DNA of 64,000 bases from Hanstruepera flava (lineage in GTDB: Bacteria; Bacteroidota; Bacteroidia; Flavobacteriales; Flavobacteriaceae), in assembly GCF_023634025.1 (NCBI RefSeq), contig NZ_JALJCW010000002.1:248001-312000 (forward strand), written 5' to 3'. The notes beneath the pieces were generated by a model. It had not been told where the DNA came from and did not search any database. It saw nothing but the letters and a program-made list of their open reading frames with translations. Shown piece by piece: positions 44,393 to 54,228 of the stretch. A program made the translations under genes and the position numbers. Each line of letters opens with the position of its first letter. The first letter of the stretch is position 1.

Positions 44393-45420
44393 AAGCACTT
44401 TGGTTACATTTGGTAAGAGCTTATCTGCGAATTGGACTATTCTTTTACTACAGAAGGTTTTATAAAGTCAATAGAAAGGCTGTACCAAAAACAGGTCCGT
44501 TAGTTATTTTGTCCAATCATAATAATGCCTTAATGGATGCCTTGTTAATTGCTACTAGAGTAGGTAGGTTCTCCTATTTTTTAACACGTGCCAGTGTATT
44601 TAAAAATCCTAAAATAAAATCTTTTTTAATGAGTTTGAATATGTTGCCTGTTTATCGTGTTCGCGATGGATGGAGTACTATTCAAAACAATAATGAAATT
44701 TTTGAGTATTGTAGGAAGCTACTGTATATGGGAAAAGCTGTAGCCTTATTTCCTGAAGGAAATCATAATATGAGGCGAACCGTTAGACCATTAAGCAAAG
44801 GTTTTACCAGAATTATTTTTGAAACATTAGAAGCCTATCCGGAAACGGACTTAAAAATTGTACCAATTGGGTTAAACTATGAACAGGCCGATACTTTTGC
44901 AGATAGTGTCTCCATGGTTATAGGAAGCCCACTACAGGCATCAAATTTTATTTCTGATAACCGTAATCAAGATATTTTAGATTTAAAGCAAGTTGTTTCA
45001 GATAACCTAAAGGTATTAACCACACATATTCCAGCCGAGAATTATGATGAAAATCTTGAAGCATTAGAAAAGCTTCGCGCCAATTTTTTAAACCCTATAG
45101 CAGTTAATACTTGTATGGCTTCAAATTATATGGATTGTTCATTTAAATCACAATACACGCCTAAGGTTTTAAAGTCTGTTTTTAAAGCGTTAATGTGTAT
45201 GGTGTTGTTTGCTCCATATGCCATTTGGGTCTGGTTTGTTAAGCCTCGAGTTAGCGAAATAGAGTTTGTCTCAACATTTCGTTTTGCTATTGCTATAACA
45301 CTTGTGCCAATTTGGATACTCCTTGTTGTAATGGTTTTAATTACGTTTTTTGGATGGGAAGTAGGTTTAGGTTATATGCTGTTAACACTACTGTTTAGTT
45401 TACTTGCTATAAAGTTGTAA
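44389..45420 (+). CDS. lysophospholipid acyltransferase (PlsC-like)
   Basis: 343 residues. The acyltransferase domain has SNHNNALMDALL (the His-Asp catalytic motif) and FPEGNHNMR (the phosphate-binding FPEG motif). Two C-terminal membrane segments (ALMCMVLFAPYAIWVWF, AITLVPIWILLVVMVLI). It probably acylates glycerol-phosphate or a related acceptor at the inner membrane. Start is TTG at 44389, overlapping the TGA stop of the BASS gene in the sequence TTGA, a reinitiation-type overlap. Confidence 0.85.
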   Translation: MKALWLHLVRAYLRIGLFFYYRRFYKVNRKAVPKTGPLVILSNHNNALMDALLIATRVGRFSYFLTRASVFKNPKIKSFLMSLNMLPVYRVRDGWSTIQNNNEIFEYCRKLLYMGKAVALFPEGNHNMRRTVRPLSKGFTRIIFETLEAYPETDLKIVPIGLNYEQADTFADSVSMVIGSPLQASNFISDNRNQDILDLKQVVSDNLKVLTTHIPAENYDENLEALEKLRANFLNPIAVNTCMASNYMDCSFKSQYTPKVLKSVFKALMCMVLFAPYAIWVWFVKPRVSEIEFVSTFRFAIAITLVPIWILLVVMVLITFFGWEVGLGYMLLTLLFSLLAIKL

Positions 45421-45428
45421 ACAAAAAA

Positions 45429-45453
45429 GCCACTAATTGATATTAGTGGCTTT
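45429..45453. terminator. bidirectional terminator between convergent genes
   Basis: Perfect stem GCCACTAAT / ATTAGTGGC (45429-45437, 45442-45450) with a 4-base loop, preceded by six A and followed by three T, so it can serve both the acyltransferase gene and the DUF3276 gene. Confidence 0.8.
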
Positions 45454-45479
45454 CGTATAATGTATATAGTTAGTTTTTG

Positions 45480-45872
45480 TTATATATCATCAAAATCAAT
45501 GTCTGTAAAACTTTCAGGAGCTTTTGATGCGACATCGTCTGTTGATTCAGAATCGTCGTTATTTACAAATTCTTTTTTAAAGTCTTTTTGGTGACGTTCG
45601 CTTATAACTTCATCGCCTTTTTCCTGAATAATATAATCTGTCATTTCAGCTAGAATGCTATTAAATTCAGAAAAATCTTCTTTGTATAAATAAATTTTAT
45701 GTTTTTTATAATGATACGAACCATCATCGTTAGTAAACTTTTTACTTTCTGTAATAGTTAAATAATAATCTCCGGCTTTAGTCGATCTTACATCAAAGAA
45801 ATAGGTGCGTCTTCCTGCTCTTAATACTTTCGAAAAAATTTCTTCTTTCTCCATCATGTCATTGTTGTTCAT
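45480..45872 (-). CDS. DUF3276 (PUR-alpha-like) protein
   Basis: 130 residues. EEIFSKVLRAGRRTYFFDVRSTKAGDYYLT is a PUR repeat, and the family is a Bacteroidota/Spirochaetes single-stranded nucleic-acid-binding group. The acidic C-terminal tail (NDDSESTDD) is also typical. Probably binds ssDNA or RNA; its cellular role is not established. Confidence 0.88.
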   Translation of the reverse strand: MNNNDMMEKEEIFSKVLRAGRRTYFFDVRSTKAGDYYLTITESKKFTNDDGSYHYKKHKIYLYKEDFSEFNSILAEMTDYIIQEKGDEVISERHQKDFKKEFVNNDDSESTDDVASKAPESFTDIDFDDI

Positions 45873-46024
45873 TGTCTTAAAACTAATTAAAATCTAAATT
45901 ATGAGTTCTTCAAAAATCTAAAAAAATAGGTTACGAACCAACAATTTATGAAATTTCTTTTGCTAACTTCTAATTTCGGTTTGTATGTATCACATTATCA
46001 ATCGCTTAATGTGTTTGTGGTAGC

Positions 46025-47782
46025 TTAATGGCTTTCAGATTCACTTAATTGTTTTAAGTAAAGGTTTTTATAGTAGCCATCTTCTTCAATCAAACTATCG
46101 TGATTGCCAGATTGGACTATTTTACCGTCATCCAGAATAATAATTTTGTCAGCGTTTTTGGCAGCAGATATACGGTGGCTCACAATAATTGTTGTTTTGC
46201 CAATAGTAAGCTTTTTTAGGTTGTTTAGAATTTTTTCTTCGGTTTCTGTGTCTACTGCAGAAAGGCAGTCGTCAAACAGTAATATTTTGGGATCTTTTAT
46301 TATGGCCCGAGCAATAGAAACCCGTTGTTTTTGCCCACCAGACAAGGTAATGCCTCGTTCACCTAAAATGGTATCATAGCCCTTGTTAAAACCTTTAATG
46401 TTTTTGTGGACTTGTGCATATTTTGCCGCTTGCATAACTTCATCATCAGTAGCAGATTCTTTACCAAATTTGATGTTGTTTTTAATGGAGTCTGAAAACA
46501 AAAAGGCATCTTGGGGCACATACCCAATACTGTCTCTTAAGCTGTAAAGGTTTATTTGGTCTATAGGTTTTCCATCTATGGTAAGTTTACCTTCTTTTAC
46601 GTCATATAAACGACCAATTAATTCTAGTATAGTTGACTTTCCAGAACCTGTTTTGCCAATGATGGCTAAAGTTTCACCATGATTTACTTTAAACGATACG
46701 CCTTTTAAAGCGGTTATATTGGTATCGTCGTAAGTAAAAGTTACATCCTTAAACTGGATGTCACCTATAATATCTGAAGGATTGTTATTCTTATTTTGAA
46801 CTTCAGATTCTATTTTTAAAAACTCGTTAATACGTTTCTGCGAAGCTTCTGCTTGTTGCACAATTGATGTTACCCAACCCACTGTGGCAACAGGCCATGT
46901 AAGCATATTGACATAAATAATAAATTCGGCGATAGTACCTATACTTTCAATTTCACCATTTATGTACTGCAAGCCACCTATGTAAATAACAATTAAATTA
47001 CTAACACCAATAAGTAAAATCATCATAGGAAAGAACAATGCACTTACACGAACCAAGCTCAATTGCTTCTCACGACTACCTTCGGCAAGCTCAACAAAAT
47101 TCTGATTCGTTTGGGGTTCAATGCCATACGATTTAATAATGGCAACACCACTAAAAGTTTCTTGGGTAAATGACGATAGTTTAGATAAGTATTCTTGAAC
47201 AATAGTACTTCGTTTGTGAATTTCTCTACTCAACTTATAAATAGCCACTGATAAAATAGGTAGAGGAATAACAGTGTACAGCGTTAGGGTAGGGGCTGCA
47301 TTGTACATATAGATTAAAGCAATTATAAATAAGGTAATTGTATTTATACTATACATAATGGCAGGACCTGCATACATGCGTACGCGTCCAACATCCTCGC
47401 TTATGCGGTTCATTAAATCGCCAGTCCGGTTTTTCTTGTAGAAGTTTAATGATAACCTCTGGTATTGCTGATAAATTTCATTTTTCAGGTCGTATTCAAT
47501 GTAGCGCGATACATTTATAATGGTTTGGCGCATTAAAAAGGTAAAAAGTCCAGCGATAACTGCAGCGCCAATAATATAAATAATGGACAAAGTCAGTTCA
47601 GCTTTAAAAGCCTCTCTCGTTATCGAGCCATCCAGGCCTTTTTCTATTGCCGTGAAAATTTTACTGACTAGTCTAGGCGTAAATAACAGGAAGATTCTAG
47701 CTACAATAGTAATGAGTATTCCTGCCAGTAGTTTGTATTTATATTTATAGAAGTACTTGTTTAAGTGCTTTAGTTCTTTCAT
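46025..47782 (-). CDS. ABC exporter, fused permease and ATPase
   Basis: 585 residues: an N-terminal six-helix type I exporter domain (about 15-320) and a C-terminal ATPase with Walker A GKTGSGKST, signature LSGGQKQR, Walker B ILLFDDCLSAVD and H-loop VSHRISA. It resembles MsbA/MdlB-type half transporters of Bacteroidota. The Walker B ends DD rather than DE, so the usual catalytic glutamate is Asp; this occurs in exporters that work as heterodimers. Substrate unknown. The divergent leucine-type dehydrogenase gene starts 146 bases away. Confidence 0.88.
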   Translation of the reverse strand: MKELKHLNKYFYKYKYKLLAGILITIVARIFLLFTPRLVSKIFTAIEKGLDGSITREAFKAELTLSIIYIIGAAVIAGLFTFLMRQTIINVSRYIEYDLKNEIYQQYQRLSLNFYKKNRTGDLMNRISEDVGRVRMYAGPAIMYSINTITLFIIALIYMYNAAPTLTLYTVIPLPILSVAIYKLSREIHKRSTIVQEYLSKLSSFTQETFSGVAIIKSYGIEPQTNQNFVELAEGSREKQLSLVRVSALFFPMMILLIGVSNLIVIYIGGLQYINGEIESIGTIAEFIIYVNMLTWPVATVGWVTSIVQQAEASQKRINEFLKIESEVQNKNNNPSDIIGDIQFKDVTFTYDDTNITALKGVSFKVNHGETLAIIGKTGSGKSTILELIGRLYDVKEGKLTIDGKPIDQINLYSLRDSIGYVPQDAFLFSDSIKNNIKFGKESATDDEVMQAAKYAQVHKNIKGFNKGYDTILGERGITLSGGQKQRVSIARAIIKDPKILLFDDCLSAVDTETEEKILNNLKKLTIGKTTIIVSHRISAAKNADKIIILDDGKIVQSGNHDSLIEEDGYYKNLYLKQLSESESH

Positions 47783-47841
47783 TAACGATTTGCTTTCTAA
47801 TATAAAGTTTTTAACAAATTCTTATTTTAATCTTAATTATG

Positions 47842-47872
47842 TTGTTTAAACACTAATATTCACTTAATTTTG
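47842..47872 (+). promoter_or_regulatory. candidate promoter of the amino-acid dehydrogenase gene
   Basis: TTG (47842-47844), 20-base spacer, TAATTTTG (47865-47872): an exact match to the Bacteroidota TTG-N(17-23)-TAnnTTTG promoter. ATG 56 bases downstream. Confidence 0.55.
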
Positions 47873-47927
47873 CATGCTCTTTTTATGAATCGTTTAAATG
47901 AGCGATTAAATATTAAATTAAATACAA

Positions 47928-49031
47928 ATGGATACAGACATAATAAATGCAAATGAACTTCATAAAGCAGATCCTGTTTTTGGTCAGCTTTCATTCGATA
48001 ATCACGAACAAATAGTTTTTTGCAACGACAAAGATACAGGTTTAAAAGCAATAATAGGTATTCATAACACAGTCTTAGGACCTGCATTGGGAGGGACAAG
48101 AATGTGGAACTATGCCAATGAATGGGAAGCTTTAAATGATGTCTTGCGTTTATCGCGTGGTATGACCTTTAAGTCGGCTATTACAGGATTAAATTTAGGT
48201 GGAGGAAAAGCCGTTATTATTGGTGATGCCAAAACCCAAAAGACACCTGAATTAATGCGAAAGTTTGGTGAGTTTGTACATTCGTTAAGCGGAAAATACA
48301 TTACTGCTGAAGATGTTGGTATGACCACTGCTGATATGGATACGGTTCGTGAAGTAACACCTTATGTTACCGGAATTTCAGAGTCAATTGGAGGGGCAGG
48401 AAATCCGTCGCCAATTACAGCTTATGGTGTATTTATGGGTATGAAAGCTGCTGCAAAGTATAAGTTTGGAAGCGATGTGCTAGAAGGTAAAACGGTTTTT
48501 GTGCAGGGTATTGGTAATGTAGGTGAAGCTTTAGTAGAGCATTTGGTAGATGAAGGTGCCGAGGTTACCATTGCGGATATTAGCCAAGATAGACTGGAAG
48601 AAGTGCGTTCTAAATATGGTGTAACTATTTATGGCGGACATGATATTTATAGTGAAGATATGGATATCTATGCACCTTGTGCACTTGGGGCCACTATAAA
48701 TGATGATACCATCTATAATTTAAAAGCAAAAATAGTTGCAGGAGCGGCTAATAACCAATTGGCTGTAGAAGAAAAGCATGGTAAAATATTACAAGACCGT
48801 GGTATTGTATATGCACCAGATTTCTTAATAAATGCAGGAGGTATTATTAATGTGTATGCCGAGTTGGAGGGTTACGATAGAAAAGAGATTATGCGTAAAA
48901 CTGAAAACATCTATAACACGACGTTAGAGATTTTGAAGAATGCTGAAACGCATGACATAACAACTAACCATGCGGCTTTAAATATTGCAAAGCAACGCAT
49001 TGAGACGAGAAAACAAGAGAATTCAAAATAA
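47928..49031 (+). CDS. Glu/Leu/Phe/Val dehydrogenase, leucine-dehydrogenase type
   Basis: 367 residues. GGTRMWNYANEWEALNDVLRLSR...GLNLGGGKAVIIGD carries the two active-site lysines, SAEDVGMTT-like TAEDVGMTTADMD follows, and the Rossmann domain begins VFVQGIGNVGEAL. Length and the GGGKAVI motif fit leucine/valine dehydrogenases rather than hexameric GDH. Oxidatively deaminates branched-chain amino acids with NAD, feeding branched fatty acid synthesis or catabolism, in the cytoplasm. Confidence 0.9.
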   Translation: MDTDIINANELHKADPVFGQLSFDNHEQIVFCNDKDTGLKAIIGIHNTVLGPALGGTRMWNYANEWEALNDVLRLSRGMTFKSAITGLNLGGGKAVIIGDAKTQKTPELMRKFGEFVHSLSGKYITAEDVGMTTADMDTVREVTPYVTGISESIGGAGNPSPITAYGVFMGMKAAAKYKFGSDVLEGKTVFVQGIGNVGEALVEHLVDEGAEVTIADISQDRLEEVRSKYGVTIYGGHDIYSEDMDIYAPCALGATINDDTIYNLKAKIVAGAANNQLAVEEKHGKILQDRGIVYAPDFLINAGGIINVYAELEGYDRKEIMRKTENIYNTTLEILKNAETHDITTNHAALNIAKQRIETRKQENSK

Positions 49032-49107
49032 TTCTTTAAAATAATAGTATTTTAGCGAGGCGATTGTGTATACTTTCGCCTCTTTAAATAAAAAGTTCTT
49101 TGTAAAT

Positions 49108-50052
49108 ATGCTAAACAGAAGACATATTCGCATAAAGGTTATGCAAACTATTTACGCTTATAAAGGCGGAGAAGGCGGAGATTTTAAAGCAGACCAAACA
49201 TTTTTGTTAAGAAGTATTGAGAATATGTATTCACTTTACTTATTACAACTGTCCTTATTGGTTGAGATTCAAAAGCGTGAAGCTATTTACGTTGAGAAAA
49301 CCCAACAAAAACACCTAGCTACTTCAGAAGATAAAAACCCGAATCAAAAGTTTGCAAACAATGAAGTGTTATTGTATTTAAAAAACAATACAGCACTTCA
49401 AGATGCTTTAGAAGATTATAAAGTAAAGAATTGGGAGTTAGATAACGAATATGTAGATGTGCTGTTTAAAGCTATAAAATCTAGTAGTTTGTATAGCGAA
49501 TACATGCAAACCAGGACCTCTAACTTTAATGAAGACAAAAACTTCGTTATAGACATTTACAAAGAAATTATTGCGCCTAACGATAAGTTGTATGATTATT
49601 TAGAAGACCAAAATTTAACTTGGGTTGACGATTTACCGGTTATAAATACAACTATTGTAAAATTATTACGTAAGCTTAAACCTAATTCTTCGGAAAAGTA
49701 CATGCTACCAGACTTGTTTAAGGACATTGACGACCGTGAGTTTGCGTTAGACTTGTTTAAAAAAACCATTTTAAACCAAAATCAGCTAAACTCCGAAATT
49801 GGAGAGAAAACAAAAAACTGGGAAGCAGACCGTATTGCCAATATCGATCAGGTATTGCTGCAAATGGCGATATGCGAACTTAAAAACTTTTCGTCTATAC
49901 CAGTAAAAGTTACTATAAACGAGTATTTAGAAATTGCTAAAGAGTACTCAACCCCAAAGAGCAGTATTTTTATAAATGGTATTCTAGATAACTTGGTTAA
50001 AGAGTATCAAGAAGCCAATACCTTAAATAAAACCGGTCGTGGGTTGATGTAA
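49108..50052 (+). CDS. nusB: transcription antitermination protein NusB
   Basis: 314 residues from the ATG at 49108 (MLNRRHIRIKVMQTIYAYK, the NusB N-terminus). An upstream GTG at 49066 would add 14 unlikely residues. Bacteroidota NusB proteins are long; the conserved helix bundle is in the C-terminal half (DRIANIDQVLLQMAICEL, IPVKVTINEYLEIAKEYSTPKSSIFINGILD). It acts with NusE in rRNA antitermination. First gene of nusB-DUF1573-yajC. Confidence 0.9.
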   Translation: MLNRRHIRIKVMQTIYAYKGGEGGDFKADQTFLLRSIENMYSLYLLQLSLLVEIQKREAIYVEKTQQKHLATSEDKNPNQKFANNEVLLYLKNNTALQDALEDYKVKNWELDNEYVDVLFKAIKSSSLYSEYMQTRTSNFNEDKNFVIDIYKEIIAPNDKLYDYLEDQNLTWVDDLPVINTTIVKLLRKLKPNSSEKYMLPDLFKDIDDREFALDLFKKTILNQNQLNSEIGEKTKNWEADRIANIDQVLLQMAICELKNFSSIPVKVTINEYLEIAKEYSTPKSSIFINGILDNLVKEYQEANTLNKTGRGLM

Positions 50053-50098
50053 TTAGAAATAATTACTACATTTACGCCCCAAACAAAAATTTTTTATT

Positions 50099-50590
50099 AT
50101 GAAAAAAGTAATATTAGGATTAAGCGCATTATGCATGATTGCATTTACATCTTGTAAAGAAGATGCTACAAAAAAGATTGATGAAAAAAATGTAGCAGAA
50201 GCTGCAGAAAGAGATGCTAACTCATCAAAATACCCTGTAATTACATTTGATAAAACAGAGCATGATTTTGGTGAAATTGAAGCTAAAACGGCTGTAGAAA
50301 CTGTTTTTTCTTACACAAACACAGGAGACGCTCCTTTAGTAATTACAGATATTAAGAGTTCTTGTGGTTGTACAGTACCTCAAGATTGGAGTAAAGAGCC
50401 TTTAGCTCCAGGAGACAGTGGTCAATTTACAGTAAAGTTTAATGGTTCTGGTAAAAATAAAGTATCTAAAACAGTTACTGTAACAGCTAATACTGAAAAA
50501 GGTAAGGAAACAGTAAAAATTACTGCATTTGTAAAGCCAGACCCTAATGCTGTAGAACCAGCAAAAGCTACTATACCACAAGTTAAGTAA
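50099..50590 (+). CDS. DUF1573 lipoprotein
   Basis: 163 residues, lipoprotein signal ending IAFTSC (Cys19). The DUF1573 domain is an Ig-like fold with DKTEHDFGEIEAKT, NTGDAPLVITDIKSSCGCTVP and LAPGDSGQFTVKFN. Found in many copies per genome in Bacteroidota; the conserved SSCGCT is suggestive of metal or redox but unproven. The nusB-DUF1573-yajC order is conserved in the class. Confidence 0.9.
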   Translation: MKKVILGLSALCMIAFTSCKEDATKKIDEKNVAEAAERDANSSKYPVITFDKTEHDFGEIEAKTAVETVFSYTNTGDAPLVITDIKSSCGCTVPQDWSKEPLAPGDSGQFTVKFNGSGKNKVSKTVTVTANTEKGKETVKITAFVKPDPNAVEPAKATIPQVK

Positions 50591-50594
50591 TTTT

Positions 50595-50885
50595 ATGGGA
50601 GAAGGTGGTTTAAGCACATTTTTGCCGTTTATTTTAATGTTTGTAGTCGTGTATTTTTTCATGATTGCACCACAGATGAAACGTCAAAAACAAGAAAAGA
50701 AATTTGCAGCTGAATTAAAAAAGGGAGACAAAGTGATTACCAAAAGTGGTATGCATGGTAAGGTTGTTGAACTTAATGATAAAGATGGCAGTTGTGTTAT
50801 TGAAACTCTAGCAGGTAAAATTAAGTTTGATAAATCGGCCATATCCATGGAAATGAGCAAAAAATTGAACGCTCCAGCTAAATAG
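50595..50885 (+). CDS. yajC: preprotein translocase accessory subunit YajC
   Basis: 96 residues: one N-terminal membrane helix (LPFILMFVVVYFFMIAP), then QMKRQKQEKKFAAELKKGDKVITKSGMHGKV, the YajC signature. It works with SecDF at the Sec translocon. Only four bases after the DUF1573 stop. In many Bacteroidota coaE follows yajC; here a strong terminator follows instead. Confidence 0.93.
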   Translation: MGEGGLSTFLPFILMFVVVYFFMIAPQMKRQKQEKKFAAELKKGDKVITKSGMHGKVVELNDKDGSCVIETLAGKIKFDKSAISMEMSKKLNAPAK

Positions 50886-50908
50886 TATTCAATTATTATA
50901 AAACAAAA

Positions 50909-50937
50909 ACTCCGAAGTCGCCTTCGGAGTTTTTTTA
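50909..50937 (+). terminator. rho-independent terminator after yajC
   Basis: Perfect 9-bp stem ACTCCGAAG / CTTCGGAGT (50909-50917, 50922-50930), loop TCGC, then a run of T. Confidence 0.9.
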
Positions 50938-50977
50938 TTTTTTGTCATTCCGCACTTGATGCGGAATCTATTAATAA

Positions 50978-51577
50978 CTAACAATTTTTATACTTATCGT
51001 GTAAACCCACACCACTAATTATCATAGGTGTTATTTTCTCTAATCGTGATTGCTTCGTGGCTTCTCTTTTTGCAGATTCTATGTGCTCACAGTACTCACG
51101 TTGTTTACCAGGTGTTAAGGCTTTAAAACTAGCTTGTAAATCTGCGTTAGCTTTAAAAGCGGTTTGTAGTTCTTTTGGTATAGAAACCGATTTACCTTTG
51201 CGTTCTGGTTTTATTTCTTTACCTAGTTTTTGGTTTTCTATGGCTTCTTTAACGTAAGCCAGCACAGCCGCTTGGTCTATATCCTCAATATTTTCAAAAC
51301 GCATTTGGCGTAAGGCTTTGGTTTTGCCTTCTTGGGCATTTACCAGTAAGTTCTTTTCATCCTTTAGAAATACACCATTAAAAAACCAAATGCCAAAATG
51401 GTTTTTAAAGGCACCTAAACCCACCACATTTTTACCATTAAGTGTATATACAGGTGCGCTCCATTTTAGGGTTTCTTCCAATTCGGTTTTAGTGATGACG
51501 TTGCGCAACAGCGTTAAGGCTTCACCAAAGTGGCTGTTGTTTTCTATATATTCTTCTACAGAGGTGACTTTTTTCAT
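50978..51577 (-). CDS. YdeI/OmdA-type protein with DUF1801-like domain
   Basis: 199 residues. The N-terminal DUF1801-like part (LEETLKWSAPVYTLNGKNVVGLGAFKNHFGIWFFNG) is joined to a C-terminal YdeI helical region (IPKELQTAFKANADLQASFKALTPGKQREYCEHIESAKREAT). Bacterial YdeI homologues are widespread; in Bacillus ydeI is a peptide-stress gene, but the mechanism is unknown. No partner gene beside it. Confidence 0.85.
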   Translation of the reverse strand: MKKVTSVEEYIENNSHFGEALTLLRNVITKTELEETLKWSAPVYTLNGKNVVGLGAFKNHFGIWFFNGVFLKDEKNLLVNAQEGKTKALRQMRFENIEDIDQAAVLAYVKEAIENQKLGKEIKPERKGKSVSIPKELQTAFKANADLQASFKALTPGKQREYCEHIESAKREATKQSRLEKITPMIISGVGLHDKYKNC

Positions 51578-51693
51578 GTTTCGTTTAACGGTTTTGTGTA
51601 TGGCTAGTACCTATTTTCGGTAAGAGTGAGTTACACAAATAAAGATAGATAATTTTTAGTGTATTAGAGGTATAGGTTATAGGCATTTTGAAG

Positions 51694-52722
51694 TTAGTTT
51701 TTAATTAGGTTAACAATTAACTTAATAATTGTATCTCTTTGTTCCGGGGAACTTTGTGCGACAGCCAATGCTAATGAAACCAATGAGTTTTCACTGATCT
51801 TTCTTTCTCCTTCTTTTGTAAGATGTATATTATTTCTTTCTAGAAACCAAACAAACACAAATGACCCTATTCTCTTATTTCCATCGCTAAATGCGTGTCC
51901 TTTTATTATCGAATAAAGAAGTTGAGCTGCTTGCTCTTCAGCTGTTGGGTATGCTAACTCACCAAATACAGTTTGAGAAATACTACCTAGTATTCCTTCA
52001 AATGATTTATCTTTTTCGTTACCGAATAATTCGCCTGCTTCACCTTTTGAAATTAGATTTTTTTTGAGTTGTTCTATTGCAGATTTAACATCCTTATAAT
52101 TTATTGTATAAATAATCTCATCTGTGAGATTATCCATTGTTAGGTCTTGAGTATCATACTTATTCAGTAGTTCAAAAGATTTGGAATAATGGCTTATTAT
52201 GGATAGGAATCCATCTGTAAGTTGGAGCTGATTTTTGAATGCTATTTCGTTTAAAAGGTTGATTTCAGTTTTTAGCTCTTTTATTTGTTTTGTGCTTTCC
52301 TGAAGTAATTGTTCATTTATGGTATAACCTTTTAATAAATATTCCTTTAATTTATTTGTAGCCCATTTTCTAAATTCAGTTGCTAGAGGAGATTTTACTC
52401 TATATCCGACAGATATTATTACATCTAAATTATAATGTTTTACTTCTCTTTCTATTTCTCTATCTCCCTCTTTTCGAACTTGTGCAATTTTTGCACTAGT
52501 TGAGTTTTCATCTAATTCTCCTTCTTTATAACTATTTTTAATATGTCTATTTATTACAGTTCTATCTCTACCAAATATTTCTGCAATTTGTATTTCAGTT
52601 GCCCAAAGAGTTTCTTGGTTTTCATCTAATATAACTTGATATTCAGTTTTGCCATGAGTAGGTTTAAATACAACAAGTGCTTTATCAGATTTTTTAATAT
52701 TTTCTTTATTCTCTTCTAACAT
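51694..52722 (-). CDS. RhuM-Doc fusion protein (DNA-binding RhuM part plus Fic/Doc domain)
   Basis: 342 residues. Residues about 25-135 are RhuM-like, with a helix-turn-helix (ATEIQIAEIFGRDRTVINRHI) and the RhuM core NLDVIISVGYRVKSPLATEFRKW. Residues about 135-160 form a coiled coil. The C-terminal part is Fic/Doc with HAFSDGNKRIG at 276-286. GNKR rather than GNGR resembles Doc, which phosphorylates EF-Tu, more than AMPylating Fic enzymes. No antitoxin gene is adjacent, so any inhibition might come from the fused part. Gene ends AT-rich and stands alone. Confidence 0.85.
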   Translation of the reverse strand: MLEENKENIKKSDKALVVFKPTHGKTEYQVILDENQETLWATEIQIAEIFGRDRTVINRHIKNSYKEGELDENSTSAKIAQVRKEGDREIEREVKHYNLDVIISVGYRVKSPLATEFRKWATNKLKEYLLKGYTINEQLLQESTKQIKELKTEINLLNEIAFKNQLQLTDGFLSIISHYSKSFELLNKYDTQDLTMDNLTDEIIYTINYKDVKSAIEQLKKNLISKGEAGELFGNEKDKSFEGILGSISQTVFGELAYPTAEEQAAQLLYSIIKGHAFSDGNKRIGSFVFVWFLERNNIHLTKEGERKISENSLVSLALAVAQSSPEQRDTIIKLIVNLIKN

Positions 52723-52852
52723 TAAATAGGTTTAAAATTAACTACAACTTGAGTATATGATATCATTTTAACATTTCGACTATGCTCAATGCAGGTTAAT
52801 TATATACACCGTTAAACGAAGTTCGGTTATTTTTTTAACAAAGTCAAACCGC

Positions 52853-54097
52853 CTAGGCTTCATGCTTTTTAGCTGTCAACTCTGCAATCTTACAAATCAC
52901 TTCAGTCGCTTTAATAATGCTCTCAACAGGTACATATTCATAACGTCCGTGAAAGTTATGGCCACCAGCAAAAATATTAGGACAAGGTAAGCCCATATAG
53001 CTTAATTGCGAACCATCTGTACCACCACGAATGGGTTTTATAAGTGGTTTTATGTTCAATTGTTTCATGGCTTCTTCGGCTATATCTACAATATGCATTA
53101 CAGGTTCAACCTTTTCTTTCATATTGAAATATTGGTCTGAAATTTCTAGGGTTATAACTTCTCGCCCATATTGTTCGTTAAGCTCGTTGGCCAACTTTTG
53201 CATGACTTCTTTTCGTGCTTCAAAATGCCCTTTGTCGTGGTCGCGAATAATATATTGTAAAACGGTTTCTTCAACAGCTCCTTTCATATTGTGTAAATGG
53301 AAAAAGCCTTGATAGCCTTCGGTATGTTCTGGTGTTTCCATTCGTGGTAAGGAGTTGATATATTCTGTAGCTATGTACATGGAGTTTACCATTTTCCCTT
53401 TGGCATAACCAGGGTGTACAATTTTGCCTTTTACTTTTACAACGGCTCCAGCAGCATTGAAATTTTCGTATTCCAGTTCGCCTACTTGGCTGCCATCCAT
53501 AGTGTAAGCCCAATCGGCTGCAAATTTTTCGACATCAAATTTGTGGGCTCCACGACCAATTTCTTCGTCTGGTGTAAAACCAATTCTAATGGTTCCATGT
53601 TTAATTTCTGGATGCTGTATTAAGTATTCCATTGCCGAAACAATTTCACATATACCTGCTTTATCATCAGCGCCTAAAAGTGTGGTGCCATCGGTTGTTA
53701 TAAGAGTCTGACCTTTATACATGAGTAAATCTTCAAAATAGTCAGGAGAAAGCACAATATTTTCAGCTTCATTTAAAACAATATCTTTGCCATCGTAGTT
53801 TTCTACAATTTGAGGTTTTACGTTGGCACCTGTAAAATCCGGGCTTGTGTCAAAGTGCGATATAAACCCAATGGTAGGAACATCATGATCTACATTGCTT
53901 GGTAGCGTTGCCATGATATAAGCATTGTCGTCTATAGTAACATCTGTTAATCCTATTGATTTCAATTCATCAACCAAGGCATTGGCTAAATCCCATTGTT
54001 TTGCAGTACTCGGTGTGGTTTCAGATTCAGGATCAGATTCCGTGTCAACGGTTACGTAACTTATAAATCGATTAATGATGTGATTTTTGTCAATCAT
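52853..54097 (-). CDS. pepT: peptidase T (tripeptide aminopeptidase)
   Basis: 414 residues, M20B family. Zinc ligands and active site are visible in order: [38 protein letters not shown], and near the end [30 protein letters not shown]. Length is as usual for PepT. Removes the N-terminal residue from tripeptides in the cytoplasm. Convergent to nothing nearby; its start region is 131 bases from the divergent TolC-type gene. Confidence 0.93.
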   Translation of the reverse strand: MIDKNHIINRFISYVTVDTESDPESETTPSTAKQWDLANALVDELKSIGLTDVTIDDNAYIMATLPSNVDHDVPTIGFISHFDTSPDFTGANVKPQIVENYDGKDIVLNEAENIVLSPDYFEDLLMYKGQTLITTDGTTLLGADDKAGICEIVSAMEYLIQHPEIKHGTIRIGFTPDEEIGRGAHKFDVEKFAADWAYTMDGSQVGELEYENFNAAGAVVKVKGKIVHPGYAKGKMVNSMYIATEYINSLPRMETPEHTEGYQGFFHLHNMKGAVEETVLQYIIRDHDKGHFEARKEVMQKLANELNEQYGREVITLEISDQYFNMKEKVEPVMHIVDIAEEAMKQLNIKPLIKPIRGGTDGSQLSYMGLPCPNIFAGGHNFHGRYEYVPVESIIKATEVICKIAELTAKKHEA

Positions 54098-54228
54098 GGC
54101 TAGTTGTTTTTGCCAAAAGTAAAAATATCATTTGGGATATTAAACTATATGTTCTTGTAATTTAATTTGCCGATGGACTTTGATTACAAGTAAAATAAAA
54201 TTATTTTAGCTAGCATAATTTCCTTTTA

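Noticed and set aside
51694-52722. Type II toxin-antitoxin operon around the Doc domain
   Set aside because: No small partner gene could be read within about 130 bases on either side; the protein stands alone.
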